From Endocalyx cinctus (Eukaryota; Ascomycota; Sordariomycetes; Amphisphaeriales; Apiosporaceae), in assembly GCA_001600455.1 (NCBI GenBank), contig BCKC01000010.1, positions 1,122,144 through 1,186,143 of the forward strand: 64,000 nt of DNA, given 5' to 3'. The notes beneath the pieces were generated by a model, which saw nothing but the letters and a program-made list of their open reading frames with translations, did no database searches and had not been told where the DNA came from. Each line of letters opens with the position of its first letter. Position 1 is the first letter of the stretch. A program made the translations under genes and the position numbers. Of the stretch, positions 38,913 through 51,037 are shown one piece after another.

Positions 38913-41900
38913 TCCTAGTTATGAATTATGGTACTTTTGTGATAAGCTAGTTGGTGTGGCAGCATCTCGATCGCAATAGTTATCCCTTCCTTATATTCCT
39001 ACATAATATTCCTCCAAAAATGTGCTAAAACAAGATCGAATAGTAAAGACAGAATGAAGTGGGTAATAGTAATACACATTAATTCGCTATTTGTATTAGC
39101 CTCTTTACGCCGTACCACTCCTTCCACAACGTCCTAGACGAGAGTGGAATTATGCACACACCAACCACCTAAACTATTGGCAAGGCACGGTCTCGAAATC
39201 ATCACCAGTCCCATCCTAATGTGACCTGATGTAGCGCTGCCTGCCCCCCAGGAAGGAAACGCTTAGTATAAATTTTAAGCGGGAAAAATACAAAGGCAAT
39301 CGAGCTTTGGCTTTCCCAAACGGAACTTTCACAGCCAACTGGCTGACCCTATCATCGTGTCACTAGTCCCGAAATCGAACACCGTTCGCAATGTGGGAGT
39401 GCCTATGCAACCTGGACCATCCAACGTTCGACCTCTTTTGGATTAGGGCCCCATATGAGGAGATATCGTGCATCCAACTTTTCGCGTACTATAGGACAGG
39501 GAGGTGTTCGTCGTGTACACAATTTGACGAGGTCGTTCCTCGCCAAGTATATGCGCGGTAAGAAAGAGGATCACGTAGGCCGCCACCCATAGCGTTTGCC
39601 TAACACTTTTTTTTTTCTTTCTCCAACGATCATGATCTGCTCATTTTACTGCGAGATTGTGAACCGTGCCGCCAGCGAGTTAGGTTCCTTTCTTTCTCAT
39701 CCTATAAACCCCCCATATGACAGGGCGAATATTGTCTTGATCCACTATGATGTAGTATGTCAGGAGCCTAGTATGTCTCGTTCACAAAAAAAATTATACT
39801 ATCATCAGAAAGATGATGACCATCCTTCTCCTATATCCGGCCACGTCACATCAAAGATGACGCACCTAGCGTATGTATATACGGGGCTATAAACGAACTC
39901 ATGATGGGTAGCTGTCTAAGGATAGTGAGAATACAGAGTATTGAATTTCCTACAGTTTATTTAATACCAGTTGGGATATTTATACGTATGTAGATACATC
40001 TTACTAGACCACAAAACATACATATTCCCCATGTTATCGGAAGATTTCTTTGGATAAGAATAGTAATATTGCCTATCATTTACTTATTGGGTCGAACATC
40101 GGATTACTTTATCTCAGATCTGATGTAGAAAGAAATCTAAGATGTTTATTCATAATTCAAACATCAAATGAGTTAAGTATAACATTATGCAACCCGCATT
40201 TACGCTAGATGATATTTACACCCACAAAATTAATATTAATTAATACATTTTAACAATGACGTACATGGAGATCATTTGAGCACTCAGAAAAGACATCTTT
40301 TTCATGCATCTCCGTGCATCGTCAGCTGTTTATGCAACTTTCCTAAGTTGACAGGGTGGAATTTAGCATCGATGTTTGGTTGAAGGCGGAGTCCACTACT
40401 TTTCCTACTGGCTCCGCTCAACCACGCACTAAGCTAAGGGCGGAAAGGAGCACTTCCATCCCCCGCCCTTCTTTTTTTCTACGCGATTTTCCACTCTGCT
40501 ACAACATAGCGATTGATACAACGTCGTACTGTTAACGGAATAAAAAAAAATAGTAAAAATTAGAAAAAAGAAACGCGATTGGTTTTGTAAACCTGGTTCT
40601 TCTATTCGCGCTCATAACACAGCACACTAAGCATCTTACCTTCTATATCTCGTTTGGAAGGTCGAGGCTGAGTCTTCCTCGTAAACGGTAGCTGATACAC
40701 TCGAGAACAAGGGGCTGATGTATCATAAGACTTTACTTGACAGCCCTTTGAAACCAGGAGTTCGTGGGGAAGTTTTGCGATTTCTTTTTTAACCTGGTAC
40801 CGGGCGCGTAACAGCCAACAACGCAAAAGACCTCGGCGGAATATGCCGTCATAATTTTAATTTATTTGATTTTGTTATTATTATTTTTTTTTTGTCTCTT
40901 TCTCTTTGCGAAGTTACCCCGTCACGATGTTAAGTGGCACAGAATAATGTCTCCACCGTAGACGACGATAACACCACGGTAGAAGAAAAAAAAAAAAAAA
41001 AGAAAAAAAGAATGGAGTTAATCTTTTTTTTTTCTATTTTATTTCGAAAATTATAGTGTAAAAGATAAATAAAATAATCTTGTAAGCCGAAACATCGGAG
41101 TGGCAAATCCCATCATTCGTCTCTTCCCCATCTAAGGGCCACAAGTCTTGAGATCCCAAGTTACTAAAGTTATTATTTGCATAAGTTGGTTTTTTTGTGG
41201 TATCATCCACAAACTAAGAGCTGAAAATTTTATTTTTGGTAAAAACTTTCTTTTTTTTTTATCTGATCTCTCGTTTGTCAAACGCAGATATGTCTCGTGA
41301 GTGGACAGTTTGGCTTACTCGTGCCAACTCCACGCTCACACTCATCCAGCCTCCAATATCATCACCCTTACATATAAGTCACTAGGTTGACTCTTAGGTA
41401 CTTTCCAAGTTGTTGATAGATGTAACCCCCCAGTCCTCGGATAATTAATTATTCTTCATATAATTACTACTTCTGTCAGGATTAATTGCTCGGACGAGGA
41501 TCGGGATAAATTGAACCGTTAGTATACTGTTGAAACTGACTGGAACGGAACAACCTCCCGAGAGAAGAGTACACAATTGGGCCGGTTGCATACTAATGTA
41601 CATTGTCTTTGACAAGAAGGTGGGCATAATCTTCTCTGAGGCTACGTGAATGGAGTTAATATGGGGGCGTGCCGATATTTGCTTCGTTGGACATATTGTG
41701 TGTTGTTATTGTTCATTTCGAATTTCCTGGTTTGGCTGGGAAAGCTTAGCTACATTGAGATTAACGCGAGTTTGTCGAGGCTAGGCTGCGTTATATGGAT
41801 ATGGAAGCTATATATGCACGTAGCTCTAAACAGATATCGAGTCTTTGTTATATAGCTATATATTATTATATCAGGAGGCGACACTACGTAATGGCACATC

Positions 41901-44900
41901 GTAGGCGCATATGCTGTTCGGTATATGACTTGGGCAGTAATAAAGATACGTAAAAGTTTCTATCAATATGAAAACTGTGTCTACTACGAACCTAATGAGT
42001 GAAAGGAGCGGTGTATATCTCAAAATCATATAGCCCGCTTTCCGTCAGGCCGCGCGTGATGGGGTAGCCTCCTCCCCAGCTGAAATGACGTCGACTCTAT
42101 GCCTGTGGTACGACTTTCTTCTTCCGGTCCCTTTATCTCTAACCTAGTTATCGGCGGACGTGTTGTTCTCCGTTTAAATCCCGCTCACCTGACTGAAACG
42201 TAGAAATAGAATTGGCCAACCAGCCCTGTATCCCAAGATAGAGATGAAACGACGAGTGCTAGCATCTGCCTTGGATGAGATCTCCAATGTCGTCATCGCA
42301 ACTTCTTCCGTTCTACGTACACCCCCTTTGCAGAATTTGCCTTATTGCTGTCCAGGGGGCGCCAGGACTCCTCACGATGTCTGCATGTGGGTAATTTGTT
42401 CTGGTGATGCGAAATTATCTTCGCTGAGGGACTAGGGGGCTTTGAAATGTGTGAAATGTGAGATATCGTGGGCCGAGCAAACCCCGTGCTACGTACTTTT
42501 GCTCCTTTCTAAGTGGACCGTCAAGATAAGACAAAATTGATGGGATTCGAGTGGTCGATGGTGTGATACACGTAGAAGAAGGGTATTTGATCACGGAGTT
42601 GAAGAATCCACAGAAGTGCGGCTTGTACATCGGGTAAGGCATGACTAGACAAAACTATACAAGTACAGAAATTGCTGCATACTCAGACTTTTACTACGAG
42701 GCAGACTGATTTCTCGGGGTTTATTGTAGAGTACCGGAGCCGGTGATGCGTTTATACCAAGCTTCGGTCATATTCACACCTGGGCCGAGCTATATAACGT
42801 GCTAGGCAGCCTGGTCTTAGCATTGATGTTGATATAAATATTATTTCCTCGTTGTATATTTCAATCATTAGCAACGTCATATAGTTATTAGTTGGTAATT
42901 AAGTCTACTAGTATTCAACCTTTAATTGCTTATCCCAACATCAGAAAGAAACTATTCCAATCCCGTAGTAGTTAGTAGCTCACGAGCACTAATAAAGTTT
43001 AATTGCCCCTTTAAATACCCCTTTTTGACCTTGTCACTACGTACGATAATTGACTTGTAACTAAACGTGACACTCATAACCCACGTACAATTTATGGTTA
43101 TCTGATTTAATAAGTATAAGACACTGCTATAAGTTCTAAGTTGGCAAGGATCCGATTCATTTGATGTATTATGAGGAAGTGTTTATCTTCTATTATATCG
43201 TGGATACTTAGGTATACTATGCTTGCAGAGAGGACTAGGGGCAGTTGGATAATATCAAAATGATTAGATGATTCGGCCTGACTAGAAATTATTTCATTAA
43301 TTTGCTCTCAAAAGTAAATTATTCAAACTAAGTTAACATAATGCGTGAAAGAGGCGTTTATGAGAGTGTATAACAAGCTGGAAAGGGTCGAACGGATGAA
43401 ATAAATGGAATATGCTAAACTCGACTCATTTTGATCACAATAAATAATGAATGCATGATGATTAGAACAGCATGTAGATGAGAACATATCATATTTACTG
43501 CCGGAGGATAAGATGTTAAGTAAAGTAAATTCATGAACCAGTTTTGAACAATTTGCGTTTTTAACCAGACAGTACAAACTTTAGTCTTCAGGGGTAGATA
43601 GGAGTGATTCAGTAGACATAACCTTTCTCCGAGAGAAACATTTAAATTATGACGTGTAAGACAAAGTTCCATATAATTCTTCGATGTGGTCGCCATATCA
43701 TATGAAGTATTATAGTACTACTACGCTTTAGGAGAGCACCTTTTCTGCTTAGAAATCTGAGAAAATGGCTAGGCGTAAAGTGAAGTAATAAGCAACGGTT
43801 TGCTCGGCGGCCTGAAATACTATAGAGCCACGAGGAGACCCCAGGATCGAATACAAACTTCGGGTCCTCCTGTACGTTTTGAGGTGGGTGAGCTCGAACT
43901 CAGCCTCTGAACAAAGAATATCCAGTAACACGGATTATCTTTACATAAGCAACCCCTATTTTACTGACTACGAGGCCAAAGTTGTAAGAAAAGATGCTTT
44001 TGTTAAGAATACCGTCAATAAGAGAGAATAAGAAAAAGAGAGAGGAAAACACGAATGCCAATTCTAAAAAAAGAGATTATAAATAGAGATGTAGGAGACC
44101 AACCAAATCTCTATAAGCATCGCACAAGTCATCTAGCAGAAGATAAAAGCTTCGTTAGGCGGCTGAGGAAATCTAAGTTAGATACAGATAATATATTGCG
44201 AGAATCATGACCTGTAATGAAAATAGGCAAGAAATAAAGATGAAAGAAAAACGAATGGTAAATTGATACAAAAAAGGTCCAATAAACTCTACATGCAGTA
44301 TATTATCGTAGTAGTTTTGTCATTGTGATCTGGAGGCCACATTGATATTGGTTGAATAAATAGAGAACACCACTTAGTAGATACAATTATATTAGAAGTT
44401 GAAATATAATAAATAGGAGTGACTGGAATAGACTTCAGATCTGGTTTCAAGCTGGCACTTTCCGTATTTTCATTATTCTCTTTCTATATTGGGATTTCTG
44501 GCGGACTCTTTGTGTATCCATCCGCAATTCTAGTTGACTGCGATTGTCAATATGAGGAGTTAATCTCATAAACCTACTGTCTTTTTGCTACGTTTGTATC
44601 TATTTGTAAGTATCTACCTTAATACAACAGATATTACTGCCCAGGTAGTACAGTTGGGAGGGTTCTGATAATATATGGTATTCAGAAAAGGGGAATTGGT
44701 TTCGATCCTCAAACAGATATTTGCGCAGAGATGATGACTAACCTCGACGATGACCTATGTATATTATTATTACCGAGCAGAATGTATGTTCGGACAATGA
44801 CTATTACTTAGATTTAAAAATATATAGGATGTCATATGACCATTTATAGGTAGAGCATTCTACGTTTCGCATATTTTAGTATGTTGAATCAACGATTACG

Positions 44901-45040
44901 TCTCATTTCACTAACGCGGACCATTTTTAACGAGAAGAAATCTGGCCTGTGCTTGCCGGGAAAAGAAAAAAAAAGGACCTTAGTCTAGCGATGGTCCATC
45001 CACAGACCGGCGCCATAAAGTATTGTTCAAGGAGTTTTAA

Positions 45041-46039
45041 TCAGGGGAACTTCTCCTTCAACCAAGAAACGATCGATTCCCTAACCTCATCCTTCTTATC
45101 AAGCAAGAACCAATGATTTCCCTCGAGGATGACCGTCTTCAGGTCCGGGACCAACGCCTTGACGGCCTCCATGCCGTCGGTGCGACACACCGTGTCGCCG
45201 GTGGCGCTGATATACAGACACGGACCCTTGACCGCGAGGTTCTCCGGCGGGATCTCCTTCTCGGACCGGGACTGGACGTTCTCGGTATTGGATTTATACC
45301 AGCACTGGGGCCCGTCGAACCCGTCCCTGCGGAGTCTGTCGATCCAGGTCTTCTTCATCTCCGGGTCACGCGCGTACGGTTTCAGGGGGTAATCCTCGGG
45401 CTTCCCCTCCGTGACCAGCCGGCGCGTGGCCCCGCGGGTGCAGAAGAACTTGAGCATCGCGTCGGGCACGTCCCAGTGGAGAAGGTGGTAAAAAGTCTCG
45501 ATGTTATCACCGAGGACCCGGGCCCCGTCCTCGGCCGCGAAGAGCTCCCAGTACGCGAAGGACGGGTACCCGTACACCTTCTCGGTCAGGGCTAGGACGG
45601 TCTGGAGGTCGAACGGCGGCGCGTTCTGCTGCGGAGGCATGAACGCGACGCTCAGGAGGACGAGGCCGACGCACCGCTCCGGTCGCCAGATGTACAGGCG
45701 CTGTGCCATCCAGGCGCCCCAGTCGTGGCCGGCGGGCAGGATCTTGTCGAACCCTTCCGAGTCGAGGAGCTCGTACAGGTCGTTCGACAGATCCTTCGAA
45801 GCGTACTCCTTCGGATCCGCCGGCTTCGAGGTCCCGTCGTACCCGAGCATGTCCGGAACCACTAGCGGATGACCGCTATCCAGAAGGGCCGGCACGACGT
45901 CGGACCAGAGCAGGGAATTGTCGGGATACCCGTGGCAGAAAATAATAGCGGGCTTTGTGGCTGTAGTGGGTTTGTGGAGATAGTAAGAGTATGTGTAGTT
46001 ACGAGATGTGATGAAGGTTTTCTTGGATAATTGATCCAT
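45041..46039 (-). CDS. Epoxide hydrolase, alpha/beta-hydrolase fold
   Basis: A single-exon gene of 332 residues on the minus strand, starting at a clear ATG. The features match soluble epoxide hydrolases: oxyanion-hole HGYP (36-39), nucleophile Asp106 in GHDWGA, an acid in the late strand near SATGDTVC, and the catalytic histidine at 309 in GNHWF. The lid region contains tyrosines that could activate the epoxide oxygen. The enzyme would open epoxides to diols by way of a covalent ester intermediate, in detoxification or secondary metabolism. No signal peptide is seen, so it is probably cytosolic or peroxisomal. Haloacetate dehalogenases share the Asp nucleophile, but the GHDWGA and HGYPD context favours epoxide hydrolase. 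GC is higher than in the flanking DNA. Confidence 0.94.
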   Translation of the reverse strand: MDQLSKKTFITSRNYTYSYYLHKPTTATKPAIIFCHGYPDNSLLWSDVVPALLDSGHPLVVPDMLGYDGTSKPADPKEYASKDLSNDLYELLDSEGFDKILPAGHDWGAWMAQRLYIWRPERCVGLVLLSVAFMPPQQNAPPFDLQTVLALTEKVYGYPSFAYWELFAAEDGARVLGDNIETFYHLLHWDVPDAMLKFFCTRGATRRLVTEGKPEDYPLKPYARDPEMKKTWIDRLRRDGFDGPQCWYKSNTENVQSRSEKEIPPENLAVKGPCLYISATGDTVCRTDGMEAVKALVPDLKTVILEGNHWFLLDKKDEVRESIVSWLKEKFP

Positions 46040-46598
46040 GTTGAATTAGTTGGTCTTAAGAGGGAATTGAAACTGGTACGTTGAGTGAGCGGTCAAAAAC
46101 ATGAAAATAAAAATAAAAAATGTCATCAAACTTTAGTGGCAATTACGAAGAGGGGGTGGGGTTATTTAATACACTACGATGTCCAGTACTCCTTACATGA
46201 TAATTACCTAGGACTTAGGTATTGTTACAGTGAACTGAGAGTAATCAACAGATCACCGGACCTTTACTCAGATCTCCTGAAGACCCGATTCTCCAATAGA
46301 AAACTATTCCATAGTGTAAAGATGAATAAAGATATCGCATATTTTTCCCTTAATTTTTTCGCAGAGTCTCAACGTTCAACGAGTAATATCAAATATTCTT
46401 ATCGTTAACGCTCAATACTGACCTAAGAAATAGAGGGAATGGTTATTATATAATCACGTACCATATCTTAATCGGAAGTTATCGAAATAGGTTTAGTGCT
46501 TGTATTTACAAATTCTTACTATGTACAGCAATAGATCCGATGTTATTGTCCCGTGAGTTTCGGGGCCTAACGGACCCCGGAGAGTTACTTACAATTAC

Positions 46599-46624
46599 AT
46601 ATATATATATATATATATATATAT
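46599..46624. repeat. AT dinucleotide microsatellite
   Basis: About 13 AT units in the spacer between the epoxide hydrolase and thioesterase genes. Confidence 0.9.
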
Positions 46625-47448
46625 CCATCGAAGCTTTGGTATCCGCTCAGATGTCAGGTGCTTTTACTACATATGGTCTATACCTTTTGCTGCATGATCT
46701 ATAGACCCTTGAGAAGAAATAAACTTTACACCGCTGGAGATATATTGGCGACATGCAGTATGTCGATCACCTCGCTGACTTTCGCGAATGTTTAATTAAA
46801 TAGCCCAAACGTTTCCATATCACCACCACAAGTAATCGATGCCTTATATGGGTGGAATAGAGGTAACACGGCGTGATGTGAGAGGACCCGGTGCCGAAGT
46901 ATAGCCACCTTGCGCTAATTAACTAGTTGACCAACGGCAGCCCGCAGCCCCTCGCGTAACCAGGACCATCTCGTCGGGACAGAGTATCACGAGGTCGACG
47001 TTATACAGATACACTTTGTACCAATTAAGTAAATTTGACTTGCATACAGTTTCATACGGTATGAATAATTCTATTGTCCCGAAGGACGGGTGGTGTTCAT
47101 TTTATCAGGGCCTATGAGTAATCCCTTAACGTCTGCTAGTGATTATATGTACGCTGCGACGGACCCAAAATGTTTAATGGTATGATTACATATGGGAGCA
47201 GGGGAGGTGGGGAAGGAGGATGGCGTGGTAGATTGAAAGCCATTCTTTTGTACTCTGCGCTATGTCTTACTACAACTGGAACCTACACTAGATAGATCAT
47301 CAATAGGCCTCTGAGGTCTCCTCTCAACCCCTCATATATCTACAGGAGTCAACGTTTGCTGACATGACATATTAACTACACGGATCTGACGGATTAAGTA
47401 TGCTGGTAGGTGTGTGGAATGAGGCCAAAGTGCGGAGAATCCCTGACG

Positions 47449-47476
47449 CGCGAACCCCGATACGCGAACCCCGATA
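47449..47476. repeat. 14-bp tandem duplication upstream of the thioesterase
   Basis: CGCGAACCCCGATA occurs twice head to tail, about 160 bases before the thioesterase start codon, likely in the promoter or 5' UTR. Confidence 0.9.
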
Positions 47477-47633
47477 CATGGAACCATGTTGGCCCGCTGA
47501 TTACCAACTTCAATGTCAGATCAACCGTTACGCTGACCTAGAATACCGTATTCCATTTCAAAATGAATCACTCTCATTCTTACCCCCCCCTAACGAGGTA
47601 CTTCCAACCACCCATCCCCAACTTTTCGCTACC

Positions 47634-48607
47634 ATGACCAGCACCAGCAGCACCCTCCTATCCGCCATCCGCACCATCCCGGACCACGAGTCCGGCGAAG
47701 ATGCATTCACAAACGAAGTGTTGGTAAGAATTAAGCCTTGAGAAAAAAAGAACCGGTTATTGCTAACGCGTCGGCGTTTAGACCTTTCGACCCCGAAGAA
47801 GCGCTCCGCTCCGCGTTCGGCGGCGCCATCGCCGGCCAAGCCGTCACCGCCGCCTCCGCGACCGTGCCCGCCGGATTTGACCTGTACTCGTCCCAGTCTC
47901 TATTTACCCGACCGGCGGTATTCGACGAAAAGATCGTGTACCGCGTCGACCGCGTCCTCGCCGGCGCGCGCGCGTACGCCGCGCGTTCCGTCCGGGCCGA
48001 GCAGCGGGGGCGATGCGTGTACGTCGCGATCGTCTCGTTTCAACGGCGGAACTCGGTCGACCAGGCATCTACCTTGAATTACCAGGTCGAAATGCCGGAT
48101 ATGAACGGCTCGCGGCCCGAGGATGTCAGCGAGGGCGCGTTCTCGCGGATGATGGACGCCTCCGGCCCGGTCCTGGGAAGGACCCACGCCGCCGAGCCGT
48201 TCGAGTGGCGGCCGGTGATCGAGCGAGGATCGGGCGACCCGACGGCGTACCGTGCCCGGTGGTTCGTTCGGTCTCGCGTCCCGTTACCGCGCGAGAACGC
48301 GGTGCACCTGGCCGCTTTGGCGTACTTGTCGGACAAGTTCTTGCTAGGGACGCCCCTGTACGCGAACGCCGATGCGTTAGGCGAGCATATGCGAAACTTG
48401 TCGAGAGCCGCCAGTTTAACGCACAACTTGTCGTTTCATGACCCTCACGTTCGTGTGGATGAATGGCTGGTGGCTGAACGACACACGTCCTGGGGAGCGA
48501 ACGGAAGGGTCATGACGCACCAAAAGATCTGGCAGTGGGGAAGCGGGCGCCTCGTTATGGATTGTACGCAGGAGACTTTTGTCCGTTTGAAGCCTGCTAG
48601 ACTTTAA
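47634..48607 (+). CDS. Acyl-CoA thioesterase II (TesB type, double hotdog)
   Basis: Two exons, best modelled as 47634-47719 and 47782-48607 (303 residues). The first hotdog reads SAFGGAIAGQAVTAASATVP, then YRVDRVLAGARAYAARSVRAEQRG, as in TesB/ACOT8 proteins. The second contains LAYLSDKFLL (catalytic Asp region), ASLTHNLSFHD, DEWLV and TQET, the conserved residues of the active site. The enzyme hydrolyses acyl-CoA to free acid and CoA, usually in peroxisomes; the C-terminus ARL resembles a weak PTS1. The intron has a GCTAAC branch site and TTTAG acceptor. The strong donor GTAAGA at 47724 would break the frame, while the rarer GTTGGT at 47720 restores the family-like junction FTNEV-PFDPEE. Confidence 0.9.
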
Positions 48608-51037
48608 ACTATATCATTGTTTTCATTGTTAAATATCAGCACGTTTACGCATTGGGTTTCAATGAAGGAACCCAGGGGCCTTCATCCATGACCAACTCCT
48701 CTTTTTATTCCGTACGACTGGTTCATCTTGCCTGAGGGATAGAGGGGTAATTTGAGTCCTTGTAGTGAGTGATTAATGTCGACTCTAATACTTTCTTTTC
48801 GCGATCGACTAAAATGCAGGTTTAGAGCTCTATGTCGTCGTTAGAAATAGACGTTGTATGGCATGTGGAGATTGATTGACTTTCCAAATCGTCGCGGCTT
48901 TGGAGGTCATTTGATTATTTAGGAAAAGGGATAACAATCCCGTCCAATAATGCAATGTTCTAGACTAATGCATTTCTTTCACCGCTCTATTCCTTGGTAT
49001 GAAAATGTCGAATGACATGAGCATTAAGGTACATAGGGGAATCTCACGATTGATTAAGTCGACATATGGGTATCGCTTGAAGAATTTAGGGTATCACCAG
49101 TAAAGAGAAGAAGATGATGATTTACTTGGTATATGTAATGGGTAAAGTACTGCATTTATGCAATTATGGGGTCAGCTTAGACTACAAGTAAGATATACAA
49201 AACCTCATCGTCGCAAAATTTCCTTCTCTCACATATCGATAACCTCAAACAAATTCATGAACACTGAGATATTTGATACAAACGACAATAGAAACATGAT
49301 TAACATAGCGATATTCTTTTAAGTGTACTACTCTTACTCTTGTATAATTCCCCAAAACAGATCCAAAGGAGTAAGTAAGTGTTTACCCCGGCTCCAATGG
49401 GCAAACGGTGAATATGATTTCTTTTTTTCTTTTTTCTTAGACAATTCGTGACTACACCCCTAAACATTTACGAAACTATCCAGACTCATAATTGGGCTAA
49501 TTTGGCTCTCATTCCATCCGATTGAGCGAACGAATGAAACAACTTCGTTTATTTGCCCATCAAATTCTCTGGCTGTATTATGCAACATTATTGCCCTATA
49601 ACACAGCAGGTAATTTTAAGGACCAAACATTCATATGCTATACCATTTTACTTTTTACGCACAAAATAAAATTTCACTTTTCGCATACATACCTGGGTTA
49701 TAATGCACCAAGTCACCAATCTAAGTCTAGATCGAAATAAACAGAATGAAAGGGGAAAAACAGTATATTTCGTATTGATCGTTACCTGCTAAACTATTTG
49801 ATCGGAGAAACCTAATCTAATCCATCACTTCCTCTATGCCTTATTGTCTCTTCCAAGTAGAAGGAAGAATTGGCGAGGCAGATGCGTGTAGAAAAGAAAA
49901 TGAGTTCCATCCAACGGCCCCCCTCGAAAAAAAGTTTTTGTTTTGTAATTTTCTGAATTTTTTTTTGGTGTTCTGGTTTGAATTTTATTTTGTTCCTCTT
50001 TTCCGTCGGATTCAATGTGTCTGAGGTAGGATAAATCCGAGATACCAAACGCATCTAAGCTTGGATTTATCACTAAGAAATCCGATGGTTCCAAATCCAT
50101 GGCTGTTACATCCTCCACCGAAGCCGAATCTTCTTATTGTACTGGAGTCACTGACTGATATTGATTGGTGGCCAGTACTCAGCGAAATCGTGAACAATGA
50201 GCATGTTTACCACCCACCGTATGCACTCTCTGGTTCCCCCGCTCATCCATCATAAACCATGATAGCCATACAAGCAACTATCTTCGCATAGTCGCTTGCC
50301 GATCAAAGATTGTACCGAATATGAACAATCATTTCTAACCTTGTTCTCGATAAAACAAGTCCAGGTGACATAGTAAAAAATAATCGCGACCATATCGTTG
50401 AATAATGACGATACACTCCTGCAGTCGCATACGATGCAGTGTAATCGACATCTTCCAATGGTCGTTGAAAGTTTCCCACCGCCGGTGGTGAGAAAGTTGA
50501 CCGCATTGTAGTAGTTTTAGTAGTTTTGCTGTATAATTGTCATGTCCTGGCGATCAACATGGGAAAGTAGGAAGCCCCAATGAGGTAGATTTAATCGTGT
50601 AGAAAGGCAAATGATGCACCGGAGCACTGGCATCCATGCACTCCAGCCGGCGCCATTAAATGCAGTCGTTCTCTGTATCCTCACCCCATAATCTTCGTAC
50701 GTCCGTCCGTCAAATCCTGGACCCCCCGTCTACCCGTCTCCTTTTTGGCCAATTTAACGCCGTACGCCTTTTTGAGTGCCGTTCTGATTCGTCAAAACGT
50801 TTCGTTACCCCGACTCCTAGTTTTGATGCCGTGAAACGTGCGTTGAAAATCGAACGGCGGGAAAGCAAATAATAAAGAACCAGTCGAAAACTCGTGGGTA
50901 TGATACAAAGCATAAAGAAAAAAATCCAAAGGCAAGGAGATATGTACAAATCAAATGTGTGATCGGTTATCTGTATCCGTAAGCGGCACAGTCGCAACGT
51001 GTGGGTAATCGCTTTTTTTTGAATCGAGGGTACGAGA
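48608..51037. other. Intergenic, thioesterase to DHH1 (convergent)
   Basis: About 2.4 kb lying past the 3' ends of both neighbouring genes. AT-rich, with short unrecognised frames (for example 49522-49740). The part next to DHH1, about 50.9-51.04 kb, is probably its 3' UTR. No repeat or RNA gene was recognised. Confidence 0.45.

Larger units (their letters stand above)
28045..45040. other. Large gene-poor region upstream of the CP2 gene
   Basis: About 17 kb with no confident gene. The first 1-2 kb is probably the CP2 5' leader and promoter (several polypyrimidine/purine tracts, splice-acceptor-like sites). Beyond that the DNA is AT-rich with many short frames on both strands, none resembling a known protein or transposase. 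Notable items are a nested stem-loop (29416-29463), a TC microsatellite (38851-38909), an exon-like segment near 38.5 kb and T/A tracts near 30990, 33405, 37719 and 40985. Whether this is mutated repeat DNA cannot be judged without dinucleotide counts. Confidence 0.45.
46040..47633. other. Intergenic between epoxide hydrolase and thioesterase
   Basis: This 1.6-kb spacer separates two divergently transcribed genes, so it should hold both promoters. It contains an AT dinucleotide run (about 46599-46624) and a 14-bp tandem duplication (47449-47476). The frame at 46085-46408 has no recognisable content and is probably chance. Confidence 0.5.

Noticed and set aside
43749..43931. Possible tRNA-like or gene fragment with a GATCGAATAC word near 43850
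   Set aside because: No cloverleaf can be folded by eye; acceptor and anticodon stems are missing. No tRNA elsewhere in the window was convincing either.
45113..45945. Plus-strand frames opposite the epoxide hydrolase
   Set aside because: Shadows of high-GC codons; the minus strand has all catalytic residues of the hydrolase.
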